DNA from: Carya illinoinensis
Lineage: Eukaryota > Streptophyta > Magnoliopsida > Fagales > Juglandaceae
Assembly (NCBI RefSeq): GCF_018687715.1
Contig: NC_056760.1
Coordinates: forward strand, 42,223,501 to 42,287,500
Reading direction: 5' to 3'
Length of the DNA: 64,000 bases
Every line of letters begins with the position of its first letter. Position 1 is the first letter of the stretch. The notes below the pieces were generated by a model. It did no database searches and had not been told where the DNA came from. It was given only the letters and a program-made list of their open reading frames with translations. This document shows positions 46,425-58,800 of this stretch, piece after piece. Made by a program: the position numbers and the translations under genes.

Positions 46425-46938
46425 TCAAACTATACTATCATGGTATCACCCAATTATGAGGTATAGTTTTGCTTATAATTAAAATAAAAATACTTTTCTC
46501 ATAGGGATGTAAAATAGGTTGGGTTAGGAGATGAAGAGGCGACTTGGGAAGAAATTGGATTTTTCCGTGGGAAATTCAAACACCTTGCGAACAAGGTTCT
46601 TGAAGAAGGGGGGGCGTGTCATGTGCCCATCACACGTGGATCCATCTGAGCTTTCTACTTGATCGTGCGGTTCTTAATTTATTGTTGTTATGTATTTTTT
46701 CTTAAGTTCTAGAAGGGTCTTTTTAACTGACTGTATTTATCTTTATGTCTTATGGGTTGAACGAGTCTTTAGGAGTCATGGCCATGTTCGTACTAGAATA
46801 GTAGTGGGTTAGGTCATGTTCCAACGTGATCTGAATTAGTTTTGAGTCCAGTTGTATTTAAGACCTGTTATTGAATTAATGAATCAAGTATTTTCCTTTG
46901 AGTCCATTACGACCTTTTGGAGGATTGGCCCCTCGAAG
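46425..46938. repeat. Dispersed ~520-bp repeat, copy 2
   Basis: Second copy of the repeat at 29868-30394, collinear with substitutions and a few small indels. The flanks are unrelated. Confidence 0.75.
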
Positions 46939-48218
46939 TGCCGTTATTTGCTACTTGTTTGTAAAAGCTTTGACAAGAAACCGACTAGAGAAAAGGGGAG
47001 AGAGGGAGTAGTTATGGATTGTGAGATGCTTGGAGGATGTGAAATGGATGTGCGTAGAGGAAAAATGGAAGAGAACGTGACGGGGATGAGATAAAAAAGA
47101 GGGAAAAGAAGAAGAAAACCACTAACCAAAACGACGTTGTTTCTTTAAGAGGGTTGGGCTTCTCCATCGGCCTGCCCATGGCTTGGGCAAGGGTGTTACA
47201 ATATCTATTTGCAACTACATGTGAGATGTAGAAATGGAACGGTACTGGTACAAGAAGCTCATTGAGAAGGTCTCTGCCTCTCTACTCATAATTAAGAGGA
47301 AGTGTGACAATGAAATGTTGAAGCTCGAGTAAACTACCAACAATGCTTAATTATGAAGAGCAACTCTGATATTTTATTTGTTTTCTTTGTAAGTGGAAAT
47401 TGGATCATCCTCGAACCGTTCAAAAAAGATGCCATTTGTTCAACTTCTTATGACTCCTTCAACTTTGTTTGTGAAAGCTTGCTTCTTCTTTTCTTTTCTT
47501 CTTCTTCTTTTTTTTTTTGAAAAGAAGTGCTATTATTGCATCAAACATATGATTCTATACATACGTTTGATACATTTTTCATATATTTTGTCGTAGGAAA
47601 AGTAGGTATATAAATGTTCTCATCCTCGCATGCCAGGGGAATAGGATGAACCAGTAAATTGTAGAGGGTGGTGCGCGACTTCATTTTTGACTTCTTTCCA
47701 TTTTAATTTGATATCTTGTACGTAATTTTATGACCTTACTTTTTTCCATTCTTGAAGTTTTTCTTTTACTGGTAAAACTATTATAAATTCTACAATATTT
47801 AGTATTCGCTCGAGCGACGCTCGAGTAGCCGCTTGAGCAAATGTCAGACAAATAGTTCACTCAACAATCCTTTTTTTCTCTCTTGCACTCCCTGAGTAGA
47901 GGTTTTTTTCTCCTTTGCAACTACGGTGCGCGCACACACACAATAAAAATATGTGCTCTCTAACAACTACTAGTATTCATGGATGAAGACACTAGTTACC
48001 AGTACTGCTATTCAGGATGCACATACAATCCTAAATTACGTATCAAACACACAAGAGCTGCTATTTCCACATAAGCAAATTCTAATTTTTCTAAAAAAAT
48101 GCTGACTTGCAATTACTAATATTAGAAACAAAGTAATTGTGACTGCATCAAAGGCCTTTCGAAGAAGCACTGTTTGAAGATTCTTTAATAGAAAGATCAT
48201 GTTGCGAGTCCCCCCTTT
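46939..48218. other. Intergenic, no firm gene
   Basis: A short open stretch at 47234-47332 (MERYWYKKLIEK) is not recognised. A T-run at about 47509 followed by GAAAAGAAGTGCTATTATTG resembles the tail of the LINE at 38769-41605 and may be a short LINE 3' relic. CTCGAG-rich sequence lies at 47806-47845. Confidence 0.4.
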
Positions 48219-48520
48219 TTTTTAAGTAATCAAAGATTTTATTAAAAATTGTAAAAGACATAGCCTGGGCACACAGAATGTATGGGAGAGGAACATCTAA
48301 ATAAAAATAGCAAAAGAGATGAAAAAATCATGGACGTTCAGCTTATTACAATCCATCCAAGCTACCCAAAGAAGCAAAGTATTAAAAAATATATGCATTA
48401 AGCCCCTCTAGAGCCCGCTTGCGATCCTCAAAATTTCTATCACTCATTTATGTCCAAGTATACCACCCTAAACAATTTTGCTTGTCCCCTTCAACATACT
48501 GCATTGAAATTTGAATTAAA
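48219..48520 (-). mobile_element. 3' tail fragment of another LINE lineage
   Basis: On the minus strand the sequence ends TTTTTAATAAAATCTTTGATTA plus poly(A). Upstream it encodes fragments such as IASGL and LLLWVAWMDCNKLNVHDFF, which match the terminal region of plant LINE ORF2 proteins lacking RNase H (FEDRERS..LF..TLFLW pattern, recalled). Severely truncated. Confidence 0.55.
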
Positions 48521-49524
48521 AAAAACAATGATATTTCTCTAAAAATCAAGGAGGCTGTATAGAAATACGATACTTGATTTTTTTATTTTTCCATTTACAC
48601 AATGACATGCAAATATATCCTAGCAATTGTTGTCCCACATGGATGGTGCAGGTACTTGCACCATAGTGTCACAGGTCCTATTCCATGAAGTAGACAGACC
48701 CCAGTCACCATATGTATCTTCTATGAAGAAAGGGGAAAACAGTCATTGCTAGCTACCTTTCAAAGAGGATCAAGTAACCAAATCTTAGGACCAGGTGCAG
48801 AAAAATCAAATGAATGTGTGAAAAACATATATATTTTGTTAATAAAATTTGGTGCTTGAAACTTTAGAAGTATTTTTATTAGCATTTCTTATTCATTTCC
48901 AGCAGTCCACTCCACAATGAGGTGTAGCCAATGGCAACAGTCAAACCGGTTATGTTCAATGGTCCTACTAAAAGTGCTAAGCATCCATTTTGTACTTCAA
49001 AATTCCCAACATGCAATAAAAGATGGCACAACAACGGGCATTCCAACATGCACTCAACATGTTCTACAAAATTTCAATAAGCTAAGTACGGTACAATTTA
49101 ATAAAATGGGAGTGGATCGTTGCTTATACGAGTGGATCCTGGGATCTGTGATTGCTATTATCCACCGTTTGATGAAATTAGATCACTGTGTAGCTGGCGG
49201 TCATCTAGAAATGATGAACAATTGGGTTAGTATGAGAGAGAGGTCTGGCATATACAATAACCTTAGCCAAGCTTCAGTTTCACGAGGACCTTTTTTTTCG
49301 ATTTTATGCGGGTCTGCTTGGGATAATGAGATTGGGGAAGGAGATTGTTTTTTACTTGAAAGATAAACAAAGAGATAGAACAACATCCAATGAGTTAGAA
49401 AAAGTTACAAACATCTGTGCTACTTTTGTCAGTCGTGGGTCCTGTGATTTTGGTCAGTCTTAACTTGAGTGAGGTTTAGTGAAGGCTTGGTTGTTTGTTT
49501 AAATGTTGAAGTAGGTTTAAAATT
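48521..49524. other. Intergenic, no firm gene
   Basis: The open frame at 48917-49366 (149 residues) shows no domain, no signal and no codon-usage support by eye, and I treat it as chance. No repeat recognised. Confidence 0.4.
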
Positions 49525-50030
49525 GAAGTAGGTCTAATTTCACGTTTGAACCTTCTATATTTTCTTCTAAAAACTGATGAAGAAAAAGGACACTATAAAT
49601 CAAATATTGACGGTGATTAACTTACGGGACTTCGGCCCAAAAGAAGAGTCGTGCTACACCCCTGATGGGTGTAGTCTGACAAATTCTCTCAAAAAGGTTA
49701 AATGTTTTTTTTCATATATTTTTTATATTCTTAAATATTTTGTTTTAAATTTACAACATCATTTAAAAATACTTTTTTATTGACTAAAATAAAAAAAAAA
49801 TTGTATCGAGGTCCATTATTAATAGGGATACTCGAGATACAAAGTATTTCCCCCAAAAGAATCCCAAGGTGAGAGAATGCGAATGCCCAATGCCATTAAC
49901 TAGCGTCTTTCGGTCAGGAGGACCTTCAAAGCGTTTTCCATAAAAGTGAAATGAAATTGTAATAATTTTATTAATTCATCTTATGTACTTTTTTATTTAA
50001 TGAGGTATACAAGAGATATAGATTATTTGG
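49525..50030. repeat. Segment A, copy 2, left part
   Basis: Homologous to 60590-60882, with an extra 206-bp insertion. It ends at GATTATTTGG (50021-50030); homology to copy 3 resumes only at about 57811. Confidence 0.75.
49646..49851. mobile_element. 206-bp insertion with a 10-bp target duplication
   Basis: CCCAAAAGAA occurs at 49636-49645 and again at 49852-49861. The sequence between them is absent from the homologous sites at 28580 and 60700. It is AT-rich, non-coding, starts GAGTCGTGCTACACCC and ends ACAAAGTATTTCC. A small non-autonomous transposon is likely. The class is uncertain. Confidence 0.65.
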
Positions 50031-53000
50031 CTAATTATGAGTAAAAGCTCCGTCTAGAGAACATAAAATTCCCAAGTAGGAAGAGAAGCAGTGGGGGTAT
50101 TCTAAATGGTGGTCATATGAAAAAACAGAAACTTAAGGGTAAAGAGAAGGTGGGAGAGGAATATGTTATCTCACAAAATGAATTGGCAGTGGCTGTTACA
50201 CAGCCCTGCCAGGACCAATGATTCTCTTAAGTTAGAATTCACGTGGGCTTGGAAACCCAAGTGGATTCAGAGCTCTTCTTGACTTGGTCAGAATAGAAGT
50301 TCCTGAGGTTCTGTTTTTGCAAGAAACAAGATTACATGCAAAGGAAATGGAGAGATTGAAGTATAGATTGGGATATGAAAATTGTTTGGTTGTAAGCAGT
50401 GGTGGCAGAAGGGGTGGTATTGCTTTATTGTGGAGGAGGGATGTGGACATTACAATTCAAAACTTTTCAAGATCACAAATTCATGCACGGGTTAAGGATG
50501 ATGATTTAGCAAATGAAGAATGGTACTTCACTGGTATATATGGCAATCCTGAGGCCTCGAAAAGACATGAAACATGGGCTCTAATTAGAGCTTTGAAAGT
50601 GGTTTCCTCTCAAGCATGGGTAGTGTTGGGGGATTTCAATGTAATCTTGGGATGTCATGAGAAGTTTGGGGGTTTACAGAGGGTAGAAAGGCAGATGAAG
50701 GATTTTAGGGATGTTTTGGATGATTTCAGATGAAGGATTTTAGGGATGTTTTGGATGATTGTGAGTTAAGGGACCTTGGTTATATTGGCCCCCCTTTCAC
50801 TTGGTGTAACAAAAGGGAACCTGCATATAGTATCAGTGACAGGTTGGATAGGGTTCTCTCAAATCATAGGTGGGGCTTGTATTATCCTATGGCTCGAGTC
50901 CAACATGGTGCAGCTGCATACTCAGATCATTTGTTTATTATTCTCAGAACTCATGAGGTACAGTTCCAAGGGAGAAGTAAGAGACCTTATAGGTTTGAGG
51001 CTATGTGGGTGGACTCACCTGATTGCAAGAATGTTATAGAGAATGCCTGGTATGAGGGACAAACTGCTAATGGCTGCAGTGCAGTGATGAGAAAGATCAA
51101 ATGTTGTGGTGAAAAGCTTATTTTCTAGAATAAGTCAAAGTTTGGGCATGTGAGGCAAGGTTTAGAGAAAGCAAGATCAAAATTGAAGTGGTTGCAGTCT
51201 AGTGATCCCTGTTTTCAAAAAAGGGATGAACATAGGAAGGCAAGAGCAGAAATGCAAGTTTGGATGGAGAGAGAGGAAATCATGTGGAGACAAAGGTCTA
51301 AATCTTTATGGCTGAAGGAGGGGGATTCAAACACCAGGTTTTTCCACAATAAGGCTTCTCAGAGAAGGAAGAAAAACTGGATAAAGGGACTAAGAGGGGA
51401 GAATGGAGGTTGGAAATTTAATGAGGAAAGGGATAATTTGATTCTTGAGTACTTTAGTACTTTGTTTAAGTCCTCAGCTGAGGAAGGACAGATGGATTTC
51501 TTGGATGGAATAAGGGGAAGAGTTAATGCTGAAATGAATGAGAATTTGGTGAAGGAATTCAGGGAAGAGGAAGTGGTTATGGATCTACATCAAATTGATC
51601 CCAATAAAGCTCCAGGTCCTGATGGTATGGCACCTTTCTTTTATCAAAAATACTGGTCTGTTATTGGCAAGGATGTCACTCGAGCAGTTTTGCTGGCTCT
51701 CAATCAAGGTCAATTTCCTAATGATTTAAATCATACGTACATTACCTTGATTCCAAAGAAAAAACAGGCTGAGAGGATTACAGATTACAGGCCTATTAGC
51801 TTATGTAATGTCCTTTATAAATTGATCTCAAAGGTTTTAGCTAATAGGCTTAAAGAGATATTGCCGACTGTTATTTCCAAGTCACAATCTGCTTTTGCCC
51901 CTGGTAGATTGATAACAGTTAATATACTTGTTGCTTATGAGTTGGTGCATTTCATGAGACAGAAAAGAAGTGGAAGGAAAGACTTTATGTCATTAAAGCT
52001 TGATATGAGTAAAGCATATGATAGGGTGGAATGGAGTTTCTTAGAAGTTGTAATGGAGAGAATGGGGTTTCATGAGAAGTGGATTAAGTTGGTTATGGGG
52101 TGTGTTAAAGTCTGTTTCTTTTTCCATATTGTTGAATGGTGAACCAAAAGGCTCATTGTTTTGAACTCGAGGGATTAGGCAAGGAGATCCATTGTCTCCT
52201 TACTTGTTCCTTCTATGTATTGAGGGGTTAATCACTCTCCTGCAACAGGCTGAAACATCAAAACAGATTGAAGGCTTGAAGATTTGTCTTGGTGCTCCCA
52301 AGTTGAACCATATTATGTTTGCAGATGAATGTTTGCTGTTTTGCAAGGCAAATGTACAGACTTGTTTGAATATACAACACCTACTTGGCATTTATGAAAG
52401 GGCATCTGGTCAGAAAGTCAATATAGAAAAGACCTCGATGATTTTTAGCAAAAATGTTTAATCCAAGTAACCAGCAGGAGATTATGGACTTATGGGGAGC
52501 TCAACAATTTCAACAATATGACAAATACCTTGGCCTACCTCTTATGGTTGGAAGGGGGAAGAAGCAAGCTTTCTCAGAACTTAAACATAAGGTTTGGCAT
52601 AAATTGAAGGGGTGGAAAGAGAAGTTATTGTCCTAGGGAGGTAAGGAAGTGCTGCTAAAGGATGTTATAATGGCCATCCCTACTTATACCATGAGTTGTT
52701 TCAAGTTACCAGCTACTCTTTGTAGTGAGTTGGAACTATTAATGGCAAATTTGTTGTGGGGCCAGAATCAGGAGGAACAGAAAATTAGATGGGTAGGATG
52801 GAAGAGAATGTGTAAGACAAAGGAGTTAGGAGGGCTGGGTTTTAAAGACTTGAAAATTTTTAACCAAGCTCTTCTTGCAAACCAAGCTTGGAGGATCATG
52901 ACAGATGAGACTACACTTCTTCATAAGTTGTATAAAGCAAGATATTTCCCTTCCTCTAATTTTCATAACTCAAGGCTGGGATCTACACCTTCATATGTTT

Positions 53001-54402
53001 GGAGGGGTACATGGGAATCAAAAGATGACATGCTGAGGGGTTGCAGATGGAGAGTTGGGGATGGTAAGTCAATAAAGGTTTGGACAGATCATTGGATACC
53101 TGGAGATAGAGTGTTGCAACAATTGACACAAGAAAATATTGATGAGACACTTATGGTTGAAGACCTTATAGATGAGAACACAAGATGGTGGAATATAGAA
53201 AAGGTGAGAAGGCTGTTACCACCTGCTGCAGCAGGATCTGTGTTGAAAATTTTGATTAGTAATGAGGTGAGGCTTGATTGTTTTATATGGGATAATGAGA
53301 AGGATGGGGTGTTTAGTGTAAAAAGTGCATATGACTACTTTCAGAAGTTGGACAGACAAGAGGGGGAGTGTTCAAATGCTGATAATTATAGCAAGTTCTG
53401 GACAAAGTTATGGAAGCTGAAACTACCTAATAAAATAAAGATCTTTGCTTGGAGAGCTTGCAAGAATGGTCTCCCAACCCGTGCCAATCTTAAGGGGAGG
53501 TTTATTATTAATGAAACTTAGTGTGTGTGGTGCAATAATGAGGAAGATGTGGGGCATGCATTATGTTATTGTCCAATGGTAATTCAATCATGGCACAAGC
53601 ACTTTCGGGGTTTATTGAATACTAATGTGTAGAAGGATGTCATACAGATTGCAATGGAGGTCATGGAAAAGGGAAGGCTTGGTGATCTTGAAAATTTTTT
53701 CCTTATAACATGGGGCATGTGGTATAGGAGAAACCAGTAGATTTTTGAACACAAAACTATACAACCTGATATGGCTATTGATAAAGCTTTATCTATTACA
53801 GTTGAATATAAAGAGGTGAGAGATGTGAGGCATCTGAGGAAAACAAAATACTCTTGTTGGCAACCTCCATCTTTAGGTGTTTTGAAGCTCCATGTGGATG
53901 GGGCAATTTTTGAAGATCAGGATAGAGCTAGTGTAGGAATGCTGTTGAGGAATGATAGAGGAGTGGTCTTGTTTTCTACAAGCAAAAAGGAAAATGGGGT
54001 GAATGATCCTATGGGGGTGAAGTTGTTAGCAATATTGAGAGGTCTACAACTATGCATTCCAATGGGCATTCTAGACTTGGTTATTGAAAGTGACTCTTTA
54101 ATGCTGGTAGGGGAATTAAACAATATTTCGGAGTCAAGGTCAGCTTGGGGCCATTTAGTTCATGAGGTGAAAGAGTTGATGAAGAGAATACCAAGATGTT
54201 TAGTTCAACATAAAGGGCGTTATGGCAAATGAGGTAGCTCACAACTTAGCAAGATATACTAAGCATATAGAAGATTTGATAGTTTGGTGAGATTTTTTTC
54301 CTGAATGTATCTCTCAAATTATTTGGTTTGAATCTGTGATGTAATTTGTTGTTGTTTTAATGAAGAAAGTGCTATGTTTGCTATATATAAAAAAAAAAAA
54401 AA
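50031..54402 (+). mobile_element. Degenerate L1-type LINE on the plus strand (LINE-3)
   Basis: The 3' end is a poly(A) at 54389-54402; the exact 5' boundary is uncertain (50031-50090). Near the 5' end is a short tail of ORF1, then ORF2. The endonuclease has FLQETRLHAKEM, VVLGDFNVILG and YIGPPFTWCNKREP. RT has DPNKAPGPDGMAPFF, MSKAYDRVEWSF and IRQGDPLSPYLF. The zf-RVT region has LGGLGFKDLKIFNQALL and WRVGDGKSIKVWTDHWIP, and RNase H starts KLHVDGAIF. Breaks: a 35-bp tandem duplication near 50692-50761 that shifts frame, a TAG at 51126, a frameshift near 52110, a TGA near 52160, a TAG near 52634 and a TAG near 53519. The RT active site reads FADE rather than ADD. Confidence 0.88.
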
Positions 54403-54568
54403 CATAGATATACATCTACTTTTTGCAACGAATCATTATATCATTGGTAATATACTTATATTCTTACTTTTTGTAGTGAATAATTATATCGTTTGTAATT
54501 TCCGGTCAAATTATATTTAAAACACTATTAAATAAAGAATAAATATTATTAGATCCACATAATGGTGA
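54403..54568. other. Spacer between two tail-to-tail LINEs
   Basis: 166 bp of AT-rich DNA with two related phrases, ACTTTTTGCAACGAATCATT and ACTTTTTGTAGTGAATAATT, about 62 bases apart. Origin unknown. Confidence 0.5.
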
Positions 54569-57500
54569 TTTTTTTTTTGAAGAAACGAAAGTCACAGGTC
54601 CAAGAGTGATCTACTCCCAATTTTATTAAAAAAAAAATCTCACTTGTGACAGAGAAATACCATGGTAACAAACACGAAAAAAAAAAAAACAACAAAAACA
54701 TCCCAAACATCAAACCAAAACTCATCTATATAAAACCTGAAAAAAAAAACTTCCATAAACATAAAGAAGGTAAACCCGCTTTGTCAGCACGATATATACC
54801 CTTTAAAGGAGTTGGCAACCCAACAATGTCCATCCAAACACAAAAAGAACCCTCAACACCCATCTTAGCCAACCCATCAGTCATCGCATTTCCTTCCCGA
54901 AAAACATGTTTAACTGTGTAATTCATAAAACTTAGCATCATAAGAATCTCCTCCCATAAATTTTCAAGGTACCAAATTCCACACCTTCCCTCAAGCAACC
55001 AGTTCACTAAAATCCTAGAATCCATTTCGAGTTCCACATATTGTATTCTCAACATAATGCACTTCCGAAGTCCATGGACTAAAGCCAACAACTCAGTAGT
55101 ATCATTGGTACCAACTTCTATCACAGCTGCATAAGCAAGAATAAGAATACCTTGCTCGTTTCTTATAATGCCTCCAACACCCGATCTTCCTAGATTTCCC
55201 AGATTGCAACCATCCGTGTTGAGCTTACACCATCCACGTCTCGGTTTTTACCAAGCAATCAAACAAATTTTCTTAATTTCTTTATGAATAATAGGCACAC
55301 CTAAGTCAGACAAAACTGCATCATCATATTTATTTTAAGTTACAGCAGCCTCAAGTTTTAAGCCAACCCAAGAAATCCAAAATGGACTTTCCTCCAAAGA
55401 GCCTCTAGAGAATTTGCAATGCCCTTCATTCGTTTTTTGCATCTCCAAAGCCAAAATTTTCAAGTAATGATTGAAGGAAGCAGACCAAACAACATACCAT
55501 GAGTGCTTGAATTTTGTGCCCTACTAAACCACATGGCTATTCTTTGTCTCCATGTAGATGAAGGAACAAACCAAATGCTCGGTCTAGTAGACATTTTCCT
55601 CCAAATAAACTGAGCCATATCCCCCTCCTATCAGAACATGATCTAGATCTTCATAGGCAACTTACTCACAATAATCACATTTTGAGGAAATTGGAATACC
55701 CACTCTACGCAGATTGTCATCAACAGAAAGGCCTCTATGAATAGCCTGCCACATAGTCATAGAGATATTTTTAGGAAGTCCCGGATTCCAAATCCAATGG
55801 AACCAAGACAATTATGGCCCCTTCATTCACAAATTCTCCCAAGCACATTTTACCGAAAAACAACCATCTGTATTTCCTATCCAAATCAATTTATCAGGAC
55901 CTTGTTTGACAGTTTCCGAGATGCATCAACACTTCAAGAGCCTTTTCACGTCCCAATAAACTTACAAACTATTCCTCATTCCAACCATGCTCCAACTTGC
56001 ATTCTTTTAAAGATAATAGAGGTTGAACAATATCTTCAGTAGAGTGACCCAAAGGCTCCAAAGGGGACCATTTATCCCACCACAAGGAAACATCCCCATC
56101 CTTAATCCGCCATCTTGTATGTTGTAACACCTCAAGAATACAACGCATAACCATTCGCCAAAATCTAGTGCCTCTCATAGGATTCACCAAGGATATGTGA
56201 TTCCCTTTGGCATATTTGGCTCGAAAAAAAGAAGCCCACAAAGATTCTTCAGCTAGTATTTTCCAAGCAAATTTGATATTTAACACTTTTGGACCTCATG
56301 TAAATTCCTCAAACTGACTCCTCCCTCCTTAATCGGTTTGCAAATTTTATCCCAAGCCACCCTTTTTTTTTTTTTGGCTTCCCATTATCCACACCCCAAA
56401 AAAATGTACTAAAGCAATGCTGAAGGGAATCAATTACCATATGAATGGTAGATAGCAAATGGATTGGTACACTAGACAGGATATGCCTTAACTAGATAAT
56501 TTTGGCACCTTTTGAGAGTAACCGAGACTTCCACCCTTCAATTTTCCTTTTAAATTTTTCCAATAGTTCCTCCAAATGTCTATTTAATAGTTTACCTACA
56601 ACAATGGGAACCCCTAAATATTTGAAGGGAAGGGAACTTTGCACAAACCCAGTAACCTGTAAAAGAGCACGTCTTCTAGACCTCTTGATACGAGCGGAAA
56701 AATAAATAGCCGAGTTATCCTTATTAACAGCTTGCCCCGACCAACCCTCATAAATCTGTAAACACTCCAGGATTGCTTTTAAAGATTTTTTTTTTCCACC
56801 ATTTGCAAAAATAACCATATCATCAGCATATGAAGGATAAGAGAAAAGTGGAGCCCCCCTCGGGAGTGAAAACCTCCCAATAACACCAGCCTGAAATTTA
56901 TCCTTTAAAATTTTTGAAAGAATCTCCTCCACAAGAATAAATAAATATGGAGATAGAGGGTCTCCTTGCTGCAAACCTCTTCCACCCTTATAGAAACCCT
57001 TCACCGTCCCATTCATCACAACATAATAACAAACCGAAGTGACACATTGCTTCACAAGCCATGAAATTGTGAAGAGAAACCAAAAGCTTCCAACACATGT
57101 AAAAGAAATTCTCAATCACTGCTATCATATGCTTTAGCAACGTCCACTTTAATCATCACATTACCTCCTCTGACATTTTTAATAATGCTATGCAATATCT
57201 TTTGAGTTAAACTTACATTTTCTAGAATACTTCTACTTGGAATAAAAGCTCATTGTTCCTGAGAAATCAACCTGGACAATAAAGGAGCAAGTCAGCGCAC
57301 AATCATCTTAGAACAAACCTTATAGACCATAGAACAAAGACTAATTGGCCTGAACTTATCAAAACCAGTAGGATTCGACAGCTTGGGAATAAGAACAACA
57401 TACTACGATGAGTAGTACCTATGAAGTTCACAGCCTTTGAGTAAATCCCAAACTGCTTTCACAACATCCTTTTCAACAATATCCCAGCAGCATCGACAAA

Positions 57501-57775
57501 ACCTGGAAAAGAAACCATCCGGACTTGGAGAGCTTTCTACCGGAATAGAGAACATAGTATCCTTGATATCTTGGATTGAGGGGAGCTCACACAACCTACT
57601 ATTCTCAACAGTCGAGATGTCTTTAAGAACCCACCTTGACAGATCCACACATGAGTTATCTAGCCTCCATAAACTGAGAAAAATAAGAAACAACTGCATC
57701 ATGAACAGCCTCCGGAGAGTATAATTGACACCCATCACCCAGAGTCATCTCACTGACCATATTGCTGCTTTTTTT
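54569..57775 (-). mobile_element. 5'-truncated L1-type LINE (LINE-4)
   Basis: The poly-T at 54569-54578 marks the 3' end. The adjoining phrase with AATCTCACTTGTGACAGAG resembles the LINE-1 and LINE-2 tails. On the minus strand the order is RT start (57403-57738, SSPSPDGFFSRFC), RT palm (56492-57115, LQQGDPLSPYLF and SYADDMVIF), zf-RVT (55969-56286, SLWASFFRAKYAKGNH) and RNase H (54726-55124, NDTTELLALVHGL and NAMTDGLAKMG). Homology runs to about 57770. Several stops and shifts break it. No clear target duplication was found. Confidence 0.85.
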
Positions 57776-57810
57776 CACCAAAGTTAACTTTTTAATTAAA
57801 ATGATTGGGT

Positions 57811-58800
57811 CGAGAATCAAAGACGTTTTAAAAGATGATCAAGATTTATAAGGAACAAATGAATGTGATTACGTGACTCAATATGAATAATTATACCTCA
57901 TTTTTCGAAAACCAAATAGGTCATAGATCATTAGACTCATTTTTTGGTAATAATAATAATACCATTATTATTATTGTTATTATAAATTAGACTCAATATC
58001 ATGAGTAAACCTCATATCTTTGATTATTCTTATATATATATATGTGTGTGTGCGCGCGCGCGCGCGTATATATATTTATCTTAATCTCTATATCAATAAA
58101 TATATTAATAATCTTTTTTTTTTTGTATTCTGGAAAATATATATAAAAAAATATTATTTATTTCAATGTTGATTTGGCCTCCAAAACTTTCAAACAAAAT
58201 ACAAAAAACAATTCAAACTTTTTCAAATTCTAAAACAAATATAGTATTAAAAACTTATATTATAATAATATTTTAATTTTGTAATATTTTAATTTAACTT
58301 TTTCTCATTCATTTTCTTAAACCCAATTAAATATCATAATTCAAACAATTTCACAATTATTCAAAAAACATTTTACCATTATTCACAAACATATTTAAGA
58401 ATATAAAAAAATAAAATAAAATCTATGAAAAACAAGAAGATTTGGCCTTCTCGAGACCTATCACGCTTTGCGTAAATGACCAGGTGAGGTTCTCAACAAA
58501 ATGTGTACCGTTGGCTTTAGGTGCTGTTTGGATAGTGAATGAGATTATATGAATTTAGATAAAAGTTAAAAATTGAAGAAAGTATTATTAGAATATAATT
58601 TTTTAATATTATTATTATTTTTAGATTTGAAAAAAATTCAAATGTTATTATATTTTGTAGAAAATTTGGAGAAAATTCTAAGATGAGATAAGATGAGATA
58701 AAACACTTTTTATATTCAAGCCAGGTTTTAATGTTTTGCAGAACAAAATAGTCATATGATATCATATGTAGAAATGATATTATATAGCACCGAATAATGT
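57811..58800. repeat. Segment A, copy 2, right part
   Basis: Homologous to 60884-62012 (AAGATTTATAAGG, TGATTACGTGACTCAATATG, TCATAGATCATTAGACTC). It contains a MITE at 58518-58735 and, at about 58170-58405, an AT-rich element that is likewise duplicated at 61255-61520. It also holds the alternating purine-pyrimidine tract at 58031-58076. Confidence 0.8.
58031..58076. repeat. Alternating purine-pyrimidine tract, (TA)n(TG)n(CG)n(TA)n
   Basis: An uninterrupted alternation of about 46 bases contains a central run of seven GC dinucleotides. Such sequence favours left-handed Z-DNA under negative supercoiling. The homologous site near 61110-61135 has only TA-rich sequence. Confidence 0.85.

Noticed and set aside
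48917..49366. 149-residue ORF
   Set aside because: No domain, signal, conserved motif or transcriptional context. Length alone is not enough in this AT-rich setting.
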